Source: Metallyticus violacea
Lineage: Eukaryota > Arthropoda > Insecta > Mantodea > Metallyticidae
DNA: 64,000 nt
NCBI GenBank assembly: GCA_030762175.1
Contig: CM060833.1
Span: 154,206,501-154,270,500 of the forward strand
Reading direction: 5' to 3'
This document shows, piece by piece, positions 34,704-45,873 of this stretch; position 1 is the stretch's first letter, and each line of letters opens with the position of its first letter. The translations under genes and the position numbers were made by a program. The notes beneath the pieces were generated by a model that worked only from the letters and a program-made list of their open reading frames with translations, had not been told where the DNA came from and ran no database searches.

Positions 34704-34928
34704 ATTTTATTTTTATTTGTTTGATCTATCTTCCATCCCATTCAATTTACGGCATGAAATGACCGATATTTAAGAAGATGCCTCTTCTTTCAGTCTTGAG
34801 GTTATTTTACTTGTCGTAAATCTATGATATCTAAAGGAAGTTGTATGCCTTAAAATATCCCTTGACTCTGGCTGTGTTTGAACCGCGACCTTGAGTATAC
34901 AAAGTTACCATTTAGACCACCACGGCCA
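34704..34928 (-). mobile_element. SINE family S2, strongly diverged
   Basis: Reverse complement of S2: cccattcaatttacggcatg, gcctcttctttcag, B-box complement gtttgaacc, and head near 34915. Shorter and more mutated than other copies. It interrupts the pogo relic. Confidence 0.8.
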
Positions 34929-36759
34929 ATAGCCGATGGCTGTGGAAGTTTTCCATGTATTGAGCGATTGCTAGAAGAAAAACACTATGAACATTCGACA
35001 TAGAGCAGCTTTATTACGCAGGTCTTCTAATTCATAATTTTGTTTCCTTAATGCAAAAACGTTTGATCTTCTTGAAAAAATCGAAAAGCAGGTCTTTATA
35101 TTTCCTATTGAATGACAGACTTTGCTAGGAAATCTGGGTACTAGCTAAAGCTCATTATTCTGCAAATTGAACGCATTCATAAGTCGAGTAACTATTTTTG
35201 AGAACGTAGGTAGAACTATTTGAATTTTTAAACTCGTGTTTTTCTTGGCAAATTTTTGGGAATTTGTGCGATTACAGAGAAAAGCAGAAACATGTCGAAC
35301 TCAGCACCTCAGTGCAACAGGGCGTCTGGTTACATGAAAGCAATATCAGAGTGTACTCCAGGCGTCGTTAAAAACTGCTGAAAAGGAGGGGAGGGCGTGA
35401 AGCGATGCAAAAAGAAAGGGGTGGAGGAGAGGGAAACTCGATATTCATAGGAAGCGAAATCTTTTTTCTATGGGCCACAGACGAGGAACTGGCTTTTCGG
35501 TGACAAAGTAGCGAAGAGAGAGAGAGCCCCACTACGTGCCCTGCTTCCCACATTTACAGGCTTAACGTCTCCGTTGTGTAACATGTCTGCTTCAGCTTTA
35601 CTGTGTTCACCCCTATTGTTGGGTTACAAGAAAATCTTGTTGCAATGTGAGCAGGAAGAAAAAAATCAAATTAAGCATGTCGGTATAACAGTCAATTACC
35701 GTGCAACTATCACCTTCTAATTACATAAAAACGATTAATTTATAGTGCCTAAGAAATCATTAATATTATAATTTTTAATTTTTTAAATCTTATTATTCCA
35801 TTTAACCAATAGAATTCTTATTTCAGTCACTTCAACTCCTTCTTTAACTTAGGAGTACTGCCGCACTTTTTTCACCAGCGGTTGCATACTGCGCGGGTGA
35901 GTCAAAAAGTAGCATTCTCCATTTTAATTCACCAAAAACAAAAGAACGTAGTTCGCTATAATTGTATACCCACTAGTGCAGTAATTGCGCGAGGACCTAC
36001 TGTTAACAGCGTTTATTCTTGAATGAAGAGATACAAACAATTAATTACGAGAAAAAGAAATATCATACAAATTAACTATGTGTATTTATTGAGGTAAAAT
36101 AAATTATAATCAAATTGAAGACGGCTATTTGTTAAAGAAGTAACTTTCAAATACGTAAGCCGGAAACGTAAACTAGGCAAAATGGCCATTTATATCATCA
36201 TAGTTTCCCTGGTAACAGCACCATCTTATGATAACAAATTCGCTTGTGTCTGCTTAATTTTCTGCTCTAAAATATCTAACCGTTTAGAAAACTTAAAATC
36301 AGTAAATGAAATGCCTCTCGTTCAGGAATTAAAATGAACGTGTAATGTTATGCCATCATATTATTAGTTATTATTATTCATAACAACATTTTATGCGTTT
36401 TATATGCTTTTGAATGTAATATCATTGTTTTGATTGTTCCTATTGCGAACAATGCACCACAATAAACAGGAAATTATTTTAAAAAATGTGTATTTATTTG
36501 TTTTTTTATATCTTTAGATTTTGTAAATAAGTGATGAAGAGATTTAAAAAAATATAGTATGAAAATATAGTGCTTTGAATTTTCAGATAGATATTAGGAA
36601 TTCACGGTCCAGAAGAGTTTGAGAACAGCTGCGCTAGTGTGCCAGGTGGCGTACGGGACCTAGACCTCTACCACCAGAAATGAATCAATGAACTATGTTA
36701 TTGGCAGGATTTAGTTTACTCAAAAATGACCTCGCAACCCATATAGACAACAATCGTAA
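34929..36759. other. unassigned stretch
   Basis: No protein family recognised. A gggtgagtcaaaaagta string at 35896 and gccggaaacgtaa at 36159 look transposon-end-like but do not pair. Confidence 0.45.
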
Positions 36760-36960
36760 GGAATCTTTTATCGAGGGCAGTAGCTCATGCGGTAACGCTT
36801 GGAATTTGCATTTGGGAGGTCCCGGGTTTATATCTCTTGGGGCTAATAATTCTGACTTTCGGTTTTTAAGTGGATTTCCATAATCACATTTGCGAATGTC
36901 AGGACATTTGCTTTCTATGCGTTTCCCCGTTCCTAGTTTCCTCTCATGTAATCTTCCTTG
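36760..36960 (+). mobile_element. tRNA-headed SINE, fourth type, copy 1
   Basis: The head tatcgagggcagtagctcat then gcggtaacgc matches 49013 (tatcgagcggggtggctcag then aaggtaacg). Decayed B-box gggtttatatctc. The body shares the gtggatttccataatcac / gtggtttctctggttac block. Confidence 0.6.
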
Positions 36961-37545
36961 TATATGTTTCAGGGTGGTAACGTCAGTTGGTGGTTAGCGG
37001 CCTGCAGAGGAATTTGCTCAGTGAAAAATCTAGCTTCTGAGGGGTGCTCTGCCGGCGTCGTAAGAGGTAAAGATATATTTAAACGTGGAAAAGTTGGAGA
37101 TCCTGCCTACATCTCTATAAACCTGACCGTCCTTCGTGTCCCTTATATTAGAGCTTCCTCCCGAAGTTCAGTAAGATAAAAAATGGTCCCCATTGAGCTT
37201 CCTTGCCTAAAATCCTTTTCCGGCTCACCCATTACCTATAGACTCTTTAGAAAGTATAATAGGATGGTGTATGTACTTCTAAGCACATTCTATTAGAATT
37301 TAGTGAAAAAAGAAATCTAATGTAACCCTTAAAATGTTGGAGGGGATAGCTACATTGCACTCTTGGAAAAGAAAAAGCAATTCATCTAATCCAAGCAGGC
37401 TTTATTTATAAATATTGTCCGCCTCCACGGTGTTTAACAGCGGCGTGCCACAAATGGCGATGCCGCTACTTCAACTTCGCTTCCTACAAAGCGTCAAAGG
37501 ATTTCATTCTCCTTCCTCGGTCAAAAGAGAAACTTTTTGCATTCC
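36961..37545. other. unassigned stretch
   Basis: A 73-codon plus-strand frame (36958-37179) has no recognised motif. Confidence 0.45.
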
Positions 37546-37552
37546 CCTTATG

Positions 37553-37608
37553 TGACGTCATCTTAAAATCGACCAATGAAACGAACCAACATTTTAATTT
37601 TCACCAAT
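37553..37608. promoter_or_regulatory. promoter-like cluster: CRE plus two CCAAT boxes
   Basis: A perfect palindromic CRE (tgacgtca, 37553-37560) is followed by CCAAT at 37573-37577 and CCAATCA at 37604-37610, with the two CCAAT boxes 31 bp apart. CRE with spaced CCAAT boxes (CREB/ATF and NF-Y sites) is typical of some animal promoters. No first exon was identified, so function is inference. Confidence 0.35.
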
Positions 37609-39534
37609 CACAGTCGGATATCACAGCGAAATTATAAGAAAAAAGTATCAAACCCGTTTTATTACGCGATATGCATTTGTCTTGTGGTCAGTGGTCAGTA
37701 TAGCCAACTCTATACCTCCACTATATAATTCCTGAGCATCCATCATTGGCACTTCTCTCTATTTTCAGTAATTGTAAATTTAACTAACTTAATGTGTATT
37801 CACTTAAGTAATTGTTTCTGCGTATTCAACCAAACAGTCTGAAATCATTTTATAAATTATGTAACAATACCTGCCTAAGCAACCACAACTCTTAATAAAC
37901 ATGTTGTTCAGACTGGTAAACTGATTTCTGTTTTGTTTTTCTAAGTTAATATTAGTACATCTAACGGTAACGATTGTAATAGTCGACTTTCATCTATTTC
38001 AGTCCCACTGTTTCTGAATAGGACGTTTTTATAACTATAACATTTTATACAATTGTTAATAATCCGTGCGCGAATTTCAAACATATATTACTTTTATTCT
38101 TATTCTATCATGAAATACTCCCAAACCATTATTTGGCTCTTCTCTATTGACATCATTGACAATCGACATTCATCTGGTGCTAGATGGCTTGAAAAGGTTA
38201 AGTATGCATAATACAAATGTACAATTATTACATTATTGTAAACCAAGTTTACAGAAATTATATTTAAATTCTTGTTTTATTCATGAAATAATCCTAATAA
38301 ATTTCACTGGACGGTCTGAGTTTTCCAGATAAATTCACTACTTACTACGTTATCGCAGTAACAGACCCACTTGTAATATTACTTGTGATAAAAATTACAG
38401 AATCCTTAAATTAAATTGGATAATCTATGGATTTCCTTTGCTAAAATTTCTTAAAAGCAGATATCTGTACTGCATCAAGTGTTCCAGGGTAAATTTGTTA
38501 TTCAACTTTAATTTCGTCCTTGTTTTAATTTTTTTTTTTTTTAATTTAAGTGAAAGGTTACAACGTTCCTTTTTGCTTACTCCAATTATGATGTTACTGT
38601 GTACTGCTAGAGTATTATAGTTTATATGAGAATTATAATTCATTTATTTGAGGAGAGCATTTGGAAAATTGTTAATGTTATAGCATATTTTAATAAGCTA
38701 GAGACCATTGTTTTAGAAATGTTGTTTTCTTTTATCATAATATGTGATATACATATTTTCGAAGACCAAATCCTATGAGCTCATTACACCAGCAGGCTTC
38801 CATCTCCACTATCCTTTGATATTACTGCATGTTTAGTAAAATTAAAAATAATATTAGGAATGTGTTTTATTTACTAATAATTCTATAAATACAATAGCTA
38901 ATACTATGTAATACTACCTGCTTTGTCTTGCTAAAGCTATATAACATTAGCAGCAGCCCTCATTAAAACGTGTCGTTTGTCGTTAAGAAGGCTTGAGTTT
39001 GCAAGTAGAGACTGTACCGGTTTTAAAAGGTGAAGAAACAACAGAAAAGCGAGGTGCGTTTCGCTTTACGATATTAAAACAATTAATAAAATAAACAAAG
39101 ACAATTAGTGTCGTTCCAGCTGTTGTGCTGTTACAGCCGGAATTGCTCGCTTCACGAAAGTCTCGTTCTTGCAATACTCCGAAAAATAAAAAAAAGCAAA
39201 AACAAAAACAAACAAACAAAAAATTCTCTTATCGTTTCTGTTTTTTCTTCTGCATCGTCTGCTTTGAAAGTATAGGGTGGAAACAGGTGAACCAAAAGCA
39301 TTTAAAGAAGAAATAATACTCTCAAATGTATACATAATCTTTCAGCATGCAATTTTAACATTAAACGGAATATTGAATAAAGGAATTTTCCTAAAATTAA
39401 TTTTTATGGCCTCTCTAAATGACAAAGTAATGCTACAGAAAATATTGATTCTATTTCTTTTTGTTCATCATTATAATTGAAACGTACGTATTCCGGCGTA
39501 TAAAGCAAATTAAAAGTTAACTTTATTTAAAAGA
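37609..39534. other. unassigned stretch
   Basis: AT-rich. No exon or repeat recognised, although the promoter-like cluster would point to a transcript on one side. Confidence 0.45.
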
Positions 39535-39826
39535 ACAGGGTGGTGTAATGGTAACCATACTTGCCTTCTAAACCCAAGATCGCGGGTTCGAACCCGGCCA
39601 GGATCGATGGATTTTTCGGGCGTAAAAATCCTAAGTATGGCTTCCTTCGGAAGGGAAATAAAGTCGTGGGTCCCGTGTCGTACATTTACGGCACGTAAAA
39701 GAACCTCAAGCCTGAAAGAAGAGACCTCTGAGCAAAATTTGTCGGCCGTTTCATGCCCTGAATTGAATGGGACGCTGATGACCTGAGATGACAAAAAGCA
39801 CCCATAAATAAAGTAAACTAACAATA
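39535..39826 (+). mobile_element. SINE family S2, full length
   Basis: Close to the apparent S2 consensus: head gggtggtgtaatggtaacca, B-box cgggttcgaacccgg, body, and 3' end cccataaataaagtaaac. Confidence 0.94.
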
Positions 39827-40746
39827 ATTAAATGATTTTTTTTAAAATAGCGATAGTATTTATACGTATGAAATAAAATTTACTTTACTATGACAGATTA
39901 CTGCATTTGTAAAGTTGTTGAAGTAAATCTATTTATTTTTCTCTTGATAAATCATTTTATTTCTAGAGTGTTTGAACAGATTTTAAAGATTTATTTTACA
40001 CTAGGGCGTAATATAACTTTGTATATTACTATTAGCTTTATATAATTTAAATGTTATGTAAATTCAAAGATTTCCTGACTTGTCCTATATTATCTAGCAT
40101 TTTGGTCATTGTATGATTTATAGTGACAAATAAACAAACATCAACAAATTACAGCATAAGAAAGAGTTTGCAGAAACTTTAAGTTTTTCAATTAAACAAC
40201 GCATTAACAGCCAAAATGAAATTGGAACATTTTGCTGCATGAAATCAACCCATAGAAGTATGACGAGTTTCCTTCCGTTAACTTACTAATGGCGTTAACT
40301 TACTGAAGCAGCGTGTAATGATAAAGGAGAAAAACTGCGTTAAATTCAAAATGCAATTACAATTTTACAATATTAGCTACTTATAAGAATTATGAAAAAA
40401 ATCTTATTAAACAAACGTGAGAGATATTATAAACAACCCACTCGTACAGTCAGCTGGTCGAGGTGGGGCTTGACGCTTTCAACAATGCTCCTATAATGAG
40501 GTTCTCATATAATGCGGCTATCAGACTTTGCATAAAATAGTAGCATATATTCAGGAAATGATTCTAATTCCGAGTCTTGTTAATAGCAATCAATGCGTAT
40601 TTTTACATAGGTATGTAGAACATATTTATTGTATAAAAACATAGAAGCATCTGTTTTATTCATTATTCTAAATTCTATTTTAATAAAAAATGGGTAAAAT
40701 GTAATAAAATTTCATCGCAGTTATCTTTGTATTAGAGAAATTGAAC

Positions 40747-40783
<37 letters not shown>

Positions 40784-41476
40784 AATTAGTTTTTTTTTAC
40801 TTAATATAGGTACATAGGAAATAAAAGAGAAGAAAAGGGGTTAAATATTAAAGAGGGTTAATTACTTTCCAGTGCAATTTCCATTTTTTAGAAGCCAGGT
40901 AAATGTTACCAAAGCACTAAAAAACTAAAATATTCTCCACACAATAGCAGAGGGCACTCCCAAATCATACCTTTATAAAAATGACCTCAAAATGGATAGG
41001 TTATGTTGCTAAAGTTAAATCAATAGATGAATTAATAATTTCAGTAATTTTTTTAATTTAATTATTTTATTTGAACCTTTTTCATTATATTAGTGGAAGA
41101 TATTAAATTTTTGTTTTATTGAAATTACGTGTTCATAAGGATTATAAAATAGAACTCATTTTAAAACAGTCCCATTGGAAGCACAATATAACGCTAAAGA
41201 AATTAAACGCATTTCAAGTTTCAACACTCGACATTATTTATATAATAAATACACTTAATATATGGCATATTATTTTTCTAATATACATACTTAGGCTTTA
41301 ATTTTACACGCTATTTGTCTAAATATTATTCACATATTTCTGTTACTACATTGGCGGTTTTTATTTTTGCAAGTTCTGCAACATAAAATGTAATAGGACA
41401 ATATATAAAACCAACTGTGCAGTTTTTTATTTTTTCATCGTTTGAAAACGTTTCTCCAATTATTGCTTCTCAAAGC

Positions 41477-41477
<1 letters not shown>
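39827..41477. other. unassigned AT-rich stretch
   Basis: Nothing recognised except a (TA)n tract at about 40751-40783. Confidence 0.5.
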
Positions 41478-41525
<48 letters not shown>

Positions 41526-41526
41526 T
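41478..41526. repeat. (ATT)n microsatellite
   Basis: About 16 ATT units, abutting the truncated S2 head. Confidence 0.95.
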
Positions 41527-41790
41527 TCCTAACCCCAAGTTCGCGGGTTCGAACCCGGCCAGGACCGATGCGTTTTTTCGGGCGTTTAAATCCTAAGTAT
41601 GGCTTCCTTCGGAAGGGAAGTAAAGCCGCGAGTCCCGTGTAGTACATTTACGGCACGAAAAAGAACCTCAAGCTTGAAAGAGAGGCCTCTGAGCAAAATT
41701 TGTCGGCCGTTTCACGCCCTGAGTTGAATGGACGCCGATGACCTGAGATGTTAAAGAGCGTCCATAAATAAATCAATCAAAAACAACATT
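41527..41790 (+). mobile_element. SINE family S2, head truncated by a microsatellite
   Basis: Starts at ctaaccccaagttcgcgggt, so the A-box half of the head is replaced by the ATT run; B-box and the rest are complete. Confidence 0.92.
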
Positions 41791-41791
41791 T

Positions 41792-42064
41792 GGTTTATTT
41801 AAGAACACACTTTGACATCTCTGTTCATTAGCATCCAATTCATTTCAGAGCATGAAACTGCCGATAAATTTTACTTGGAGGGTCGTCTTGTTTCAGGCGA
41901 GATTATTTTACGAGCTGTAAATCTACGACTCGGGGACCAACTGCTTTACATTCCTTCCGAAGGAACCCACAATAAGGATTTGAACGCCCTAAAAACAAAT
42001 TGTGAACCGGTGACCTTGAGTCTATGAGACATGTGTGATACAAATAGACCGCCAGGATCGACTT
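41792..42064 (-). mobile_element. SINE family S2, diverged, inverted to its neighbour
   Basis: Reverse complement of S2 (cattcatttcagagcatgaa, ccgaaggaacccac, head complement ccgccaggatcgact at 42064). Tail-to-tail with the S2 at 41527. Confidence 0.88.
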
Positions 42065-42387
42065 AGGAAATTCGATAAAACGATAGCCTTATGATATCCA
42101 ACAATGTAAAAGAAATGCTTCAAGTTTATCTAATGCAGTTTATCAAACGTTTCTTGCTTGATTGCAGCAATGTTGGGGCCCTACATTGTCATAGAGAAGC
42201 AAGAGAATGCATTTTTTCCCACTGAGCGCTGATTTAATCCTTTGCAAGAGCTCAGTGGTGTGCAGCAACTACTGTACCTTTTAATTTTTTATTTACCAAA
42301 TAGGTAAAAAGTTTTATCAACAAATATATCGTGGTATTGCAATGTAGTTACATACTTGTACAGGAATTATTGAATTAGCTTATAAAT
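42065..42387. other. unassigned stretch
   Basis: Nothing recognised. Confidence 0.5.
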
Positions 42388-42775
42388 GAGCGGGTGCCAA
42401 AAATGTATACACACTTCGAAAAAACTGTTTTAACATAACAAAACTGAATTCACACAAACAGAAAATGATGAGCACTAATCATCTTAAGACTTTTACAGTT
42501 ACAACAGTTGCTCAAAATACCCACCATCGGCGTCGATACACTTCTGAGTACGTTGAACTACTGATTGAGCCACGTTTGCGAAAGTGCCCTCAGCGATTGC
42601 AGTATATGCCGTTTCAATTTCTTCCCGAAGTGCTGCCAGTGTAGCTGGTTTTCTACGGTATACAACATCCTTAAGAGTTCCCCATAGGCTGAAGTCCTAA
42701 GGAGTTAGATCTGGGTCGCGGTGGAAACTCAATCGGACCTCTTCGTCCTATCCAGTGCCTTGGATAGTGCCTTGG
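42388..42775 (-). mobile_element. mariner family B, copy 3, 3' half only
   Basis: From the family B 3' end (gcgggtgccaaaaatgtata near 42390) through the C-terminal transposase region (LWGTLKDVVYRRKP equivalents) to the tccagtgccttgga block. The 5' half is missing, and family A sequence continues in the same orientation. Confidence 0.9.
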
Positions 42776-43942
42776 AACTTGGGTCCCCCCCCCCCAAGAA
42801 AAATAGAAGTCTTGTCTGCCAAATGGGCATAAACAGCATCCATCACTTCTTCCTCACACTTAAATTTCCTTCCTCGAAGGCCCTTCTTGAGTTTTGAGAA
42901 GAGGAAATTGTCACTGGGAGCTAGATCTGGGATGTGGATGATAGTCGATGCTTGAAGCCACATTTCTTCACAGCTTCCTTTGCAACAAGAGCTGTGTGCA
43001 TAGGAGAGTTGTCGTAAAGAAGGCGCACACCACTACTCAGCTTTCCTCACCTTTTCTCTTTGATGGAAGCACGTAGTCTGTGCAGTAGGCCAGGTTAGTA
43101 CTCCCCATTTACTGTAGTGTTCCTCTCCTTGAAGTCAATGAAGAATATTCCTTCATAGTAGCAAAAGATTGTGGTCATGATATTCTTGGTTGACTGAATG
43201 ACCTTGGTCTTTAGAAGCGATGCTTTTCCCGGTTTACGCCACTCCATTGATTCTTTTTGGACACGGGATGGATCATAGTAGAGGACCATAGTTTCATCTC
43301 CTGTAACAATGGTTTGCAGAATTCTCTCTCATTGCCAAGCCAGAGCTCCAAAAAGGCCTGACAACAGATGACTCGTTGCTGCTTTTGAACTGAGGAAAGA
43401 AGTCTAGGCACCCATCTTGCACAAACCTTATTCGTGTTTAAATGTCCATGAATAATTCGAAGGACTGTTGTTTTAGAAAGCCCAAACTTGCTGCTATTTC
43501 TATAACTTTCAGCCGCCGGTCTTCCATAATTTCTACTTCCACTAGAGCGATGTTTTCAGGAATGAGCACCTCCAAAGCCGACTTTCACGCTCTTCGTCTT
43601 CAATGCTTTCTCGACCCATTCGAAAAAGTTTGGTTCATTCTTTTACAGTAGAATATGAGGGGAATACTTCTCCATATACATTGTCCAATCGCTGTTTAAT
43701 TTCAGTTGAAATAAGTCCTTGTTTTGTGAAGAACTTACTACAGCTGGTTACTCCATTTTGAACATGTCACAATCTTCTACACATTGCCTTCTTTACGCAA
43801 CTATATCTGAACAAATGAACACAGCGGAGCAGAAGTTACAGCTGCAATTAGTTGTTTAACATATAAGGTATGCCCCCAGATAAGGATTTTGTGAAGGCAA
43901 TCCTTATCGTCGAGGCCGGAAATTTATGGGCCTACCCTCGTA
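42776..43942 (-). mobile_element. mariner family A, copy 3, 3' end lost
   Basis: Begins at a C run in the A tail. Minus-strand frames include IPDLAPSDNFLFSKLKKGL near 42870-42930 (third catalytic Asp kept), TVNGEY near 43097, WRKPGKASLLKTKVIQSTK, and MPRLLSSVQKQQRVICCQA near 43360-43411. The helix-turn-helix region near 43450-43620 is frameshifted. The 5' inverted repeat (ccggaaatttatgggcctac) ends at TA 43941-43942. The 3' inverted repeat is absent. Confidence 0.9.
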
Positions 43943-44451
43943 GAAAGTAAAAGCTGAGTTTGGCACCATATTGATTTATAAAATCTCGTAATGAACAAGC
44001 ACAATTTCATTAAATGTATTTTATATGATTAATTACAGTTATTACTTTCGGATTTGATCAATACTAAACATATTTATAAAGAAGTGATAAAATAAAGTTT
44101 TGATTATAAATATGTTGGGGAATCTTTGTTAAATGTGCCCATGCACAATGCTAAAGGTCTTCAGGATGAAATAGAAATTAATAATTTTTGCGTAAGTAGT
44201 CACTTGGTGCCCAAATTTACCTGGCACTCGCTTATGGCTGTCGCCAAAATGAATTAAAACAAATGCCCACCACATACTTTATGAAAAAATATTAAGTACT
44301 TGCAGAGTTTAAATACGAGATTGTGAAATTATTTGAGCATAATTACAGCAAACATGCAGGTTTTTTCCCATATTAACTACTATAGTGTCTTAAATGGCTT
44401 TTAAATCTATAGATGAAAAAGAGCCAGTATCTAGGAAGGGAGTTGGAACTA
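43943..44451. other. unassigned stretch
   Basis: Nothing recognised; it would be the 3' flank of the candidate gene at 44452. Confidence 0.45.
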
Positions 44452-45032
44452 TCAAAAGAACATACTAGCGGAAGAAACGTTAACCTCCTGTTGTTCAACG
44501 AATCTCTCCGGCATATCCTTAGGGACACACAGAAGGGGTCCAATCAAGCTTAGTTCTTCCTTACCCCCTCCACCGCCAAAGTATTTCAGATAGTCCGTTA
44601 AACTTTCAGTGGTGGTCAGGGGTGTACCACGGGTAAACTGAGACATCACGTCGCCAGAGCTGATGAAGTTACTAAATTTTAACAGAACAATTCAAACAAG
44701 ATATTTTAGTGCTTATCAAATGTAACTTACGTTGCTCAAAATGACTTATCGGTGTTTATGAAAGGAAAGTTATAGCTTTTCTGTTTATTTTATGGTCGTT
44801 TTCTCACTTTTTGCTGTTTCTCTGAAGTATTTCGGTGACCCAGGATGCGGTGGCGATTTTCCTACAGTTAATGTCTGATCAATAACTTCTGGTTCGGAAG
44901 AAACGAACATGTGTGGCAAGTTTCTATCTTGAAGTAATTCCTTAGCGTGTTTTTCATCGTCTGGCTCAGCTTTACAAAGGTATACTTGTATCTTTTTTAT
45001 GATGAATTTATAATGGCTCTTCAACTTTGTTT
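44452..45032 (-). CDS. candidate two-exon host gene fragment, function unknown
   Basis: Two collinear minus-strand coding-like blocks. Block 1 (45032 down to about 44808, or 44785 if read to its stop) reads KLKSHYKFIIKKIQVYLCK then AEPDDEKHAKELLQDRNLPH. It is preceded by gcgtgacag, an acceptor, and contains aaaaagtgaga, a possible donor. Block 2 (44671 to 44452) reads LTTTESLTDYLKYF, GKEELSLIGPLLCVPKDMP and ERFVEQQEVNV before a stop. It follows ttaaaatttag, an acceptor. Composition is balanced and hydrophilic, unlike chance AT-rich frames. I do not recognise the protein. The phases of the best donor and acceptor do not obviously agree (a weaker donor at ctgg|gtcacc would fit), so exon borders are uncertain, and a decayed gene copy is possible. 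Confidence 0.45.
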
Positions 45033-45199
45033 CTGTCACGCAATATCAAATCCTTTGAAGATAGAGTTTCCACTTAAAATTATGTGCAAATAAATAAATA
45101 AAATAACCACAATAATAGCACATATGTGCACTAAAGTAGATGAAGTAGGTTATCGATCAAGCATTCAATAATATTTATTTTCAGATAAATACACAGTTT

Positions 45200-45491
45200 T
45201 TTTTATTTTTTTATTTACGTATTTCTTTAACATCTCAGGTCATCAGCGTCCCATTCTATTCAGGGTGTGAAACGGCCGACAAATTTTGCTCAGAGGCCTC
45301 TTTTTTCAGGCTTGAGATTATTTTACGTGCTGTAAATGTACGACACGGGACCCACGGTTTTACTTCCCATCCGAAGGAAGCCATGCTTTGAATTTTACGC
45401 CCGAAATAATCCATTGATCCTGGCCGGGTTCGAACCCACGATCTTGGGTTTAGGAGGCAAGTATGGTAACCACTACACCACCAGGACCGAC
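45200..45491 (-). mobile_element. SINE family S2, full length
   Basis: Reverse complement of a complete S2: tail from 45200, B-box complement gggttcgaaccc near 45426, head complement caccaggaccgact at 45491. Confidence 0.94.
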
Positions 45492-45583
45492 TCATAGTTT
45501 CTTAAAACTACAAGTAGTTCCTATCTTTTGTGCAAATCTAACGCTTCCAAATGCAGCTGCTCTCTTGCATTAGGTGTGTGAAA

Positions 45584-45861
45584 CCGCCACGGGTCGCCGA
45601 GGTCGTTAAGGCGCGGACTCGTGAGCAGGAGGTATGGCGTTCGAATTCCGCCAGGACCGTCTTCCCTGACTGAGGTTTTTACAGGTTTTCCTCAGTCCTC
45701 ATAAATGGCAAATACCGGAGAGATACCCTAAACTTAGACCCTGAACGTTTCCTTTCTTAAAAAACCCTTTCCCAATATATAATTTAATTTCATGTATCAC
45801 CAGTGTCCACCGCCTGTGATACCTCAGTAGTAAAAACGGGCGTTAAACACCATTAAAAAAA
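45584..45861 (+). mobile_element. SINE family S1, full-length with 12-bp TSD
   Basis: Complete S1 with a short A tail, flanked by aggtgtgtgaaa at 45572-45583 and 45862-45873, the longest duplication in the window. Confidence 0.96.
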
Positions 45862-45873
45862 AGGTGTGTGAAA

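Noticed and set aside
35896..36172. A mariner or MITE between gggtgagtcaaaaagta and gccggaaacgtaa
   Set aside because: The two end-like strings are not inverted copies of each other, and nothing between them resembles a transposase.
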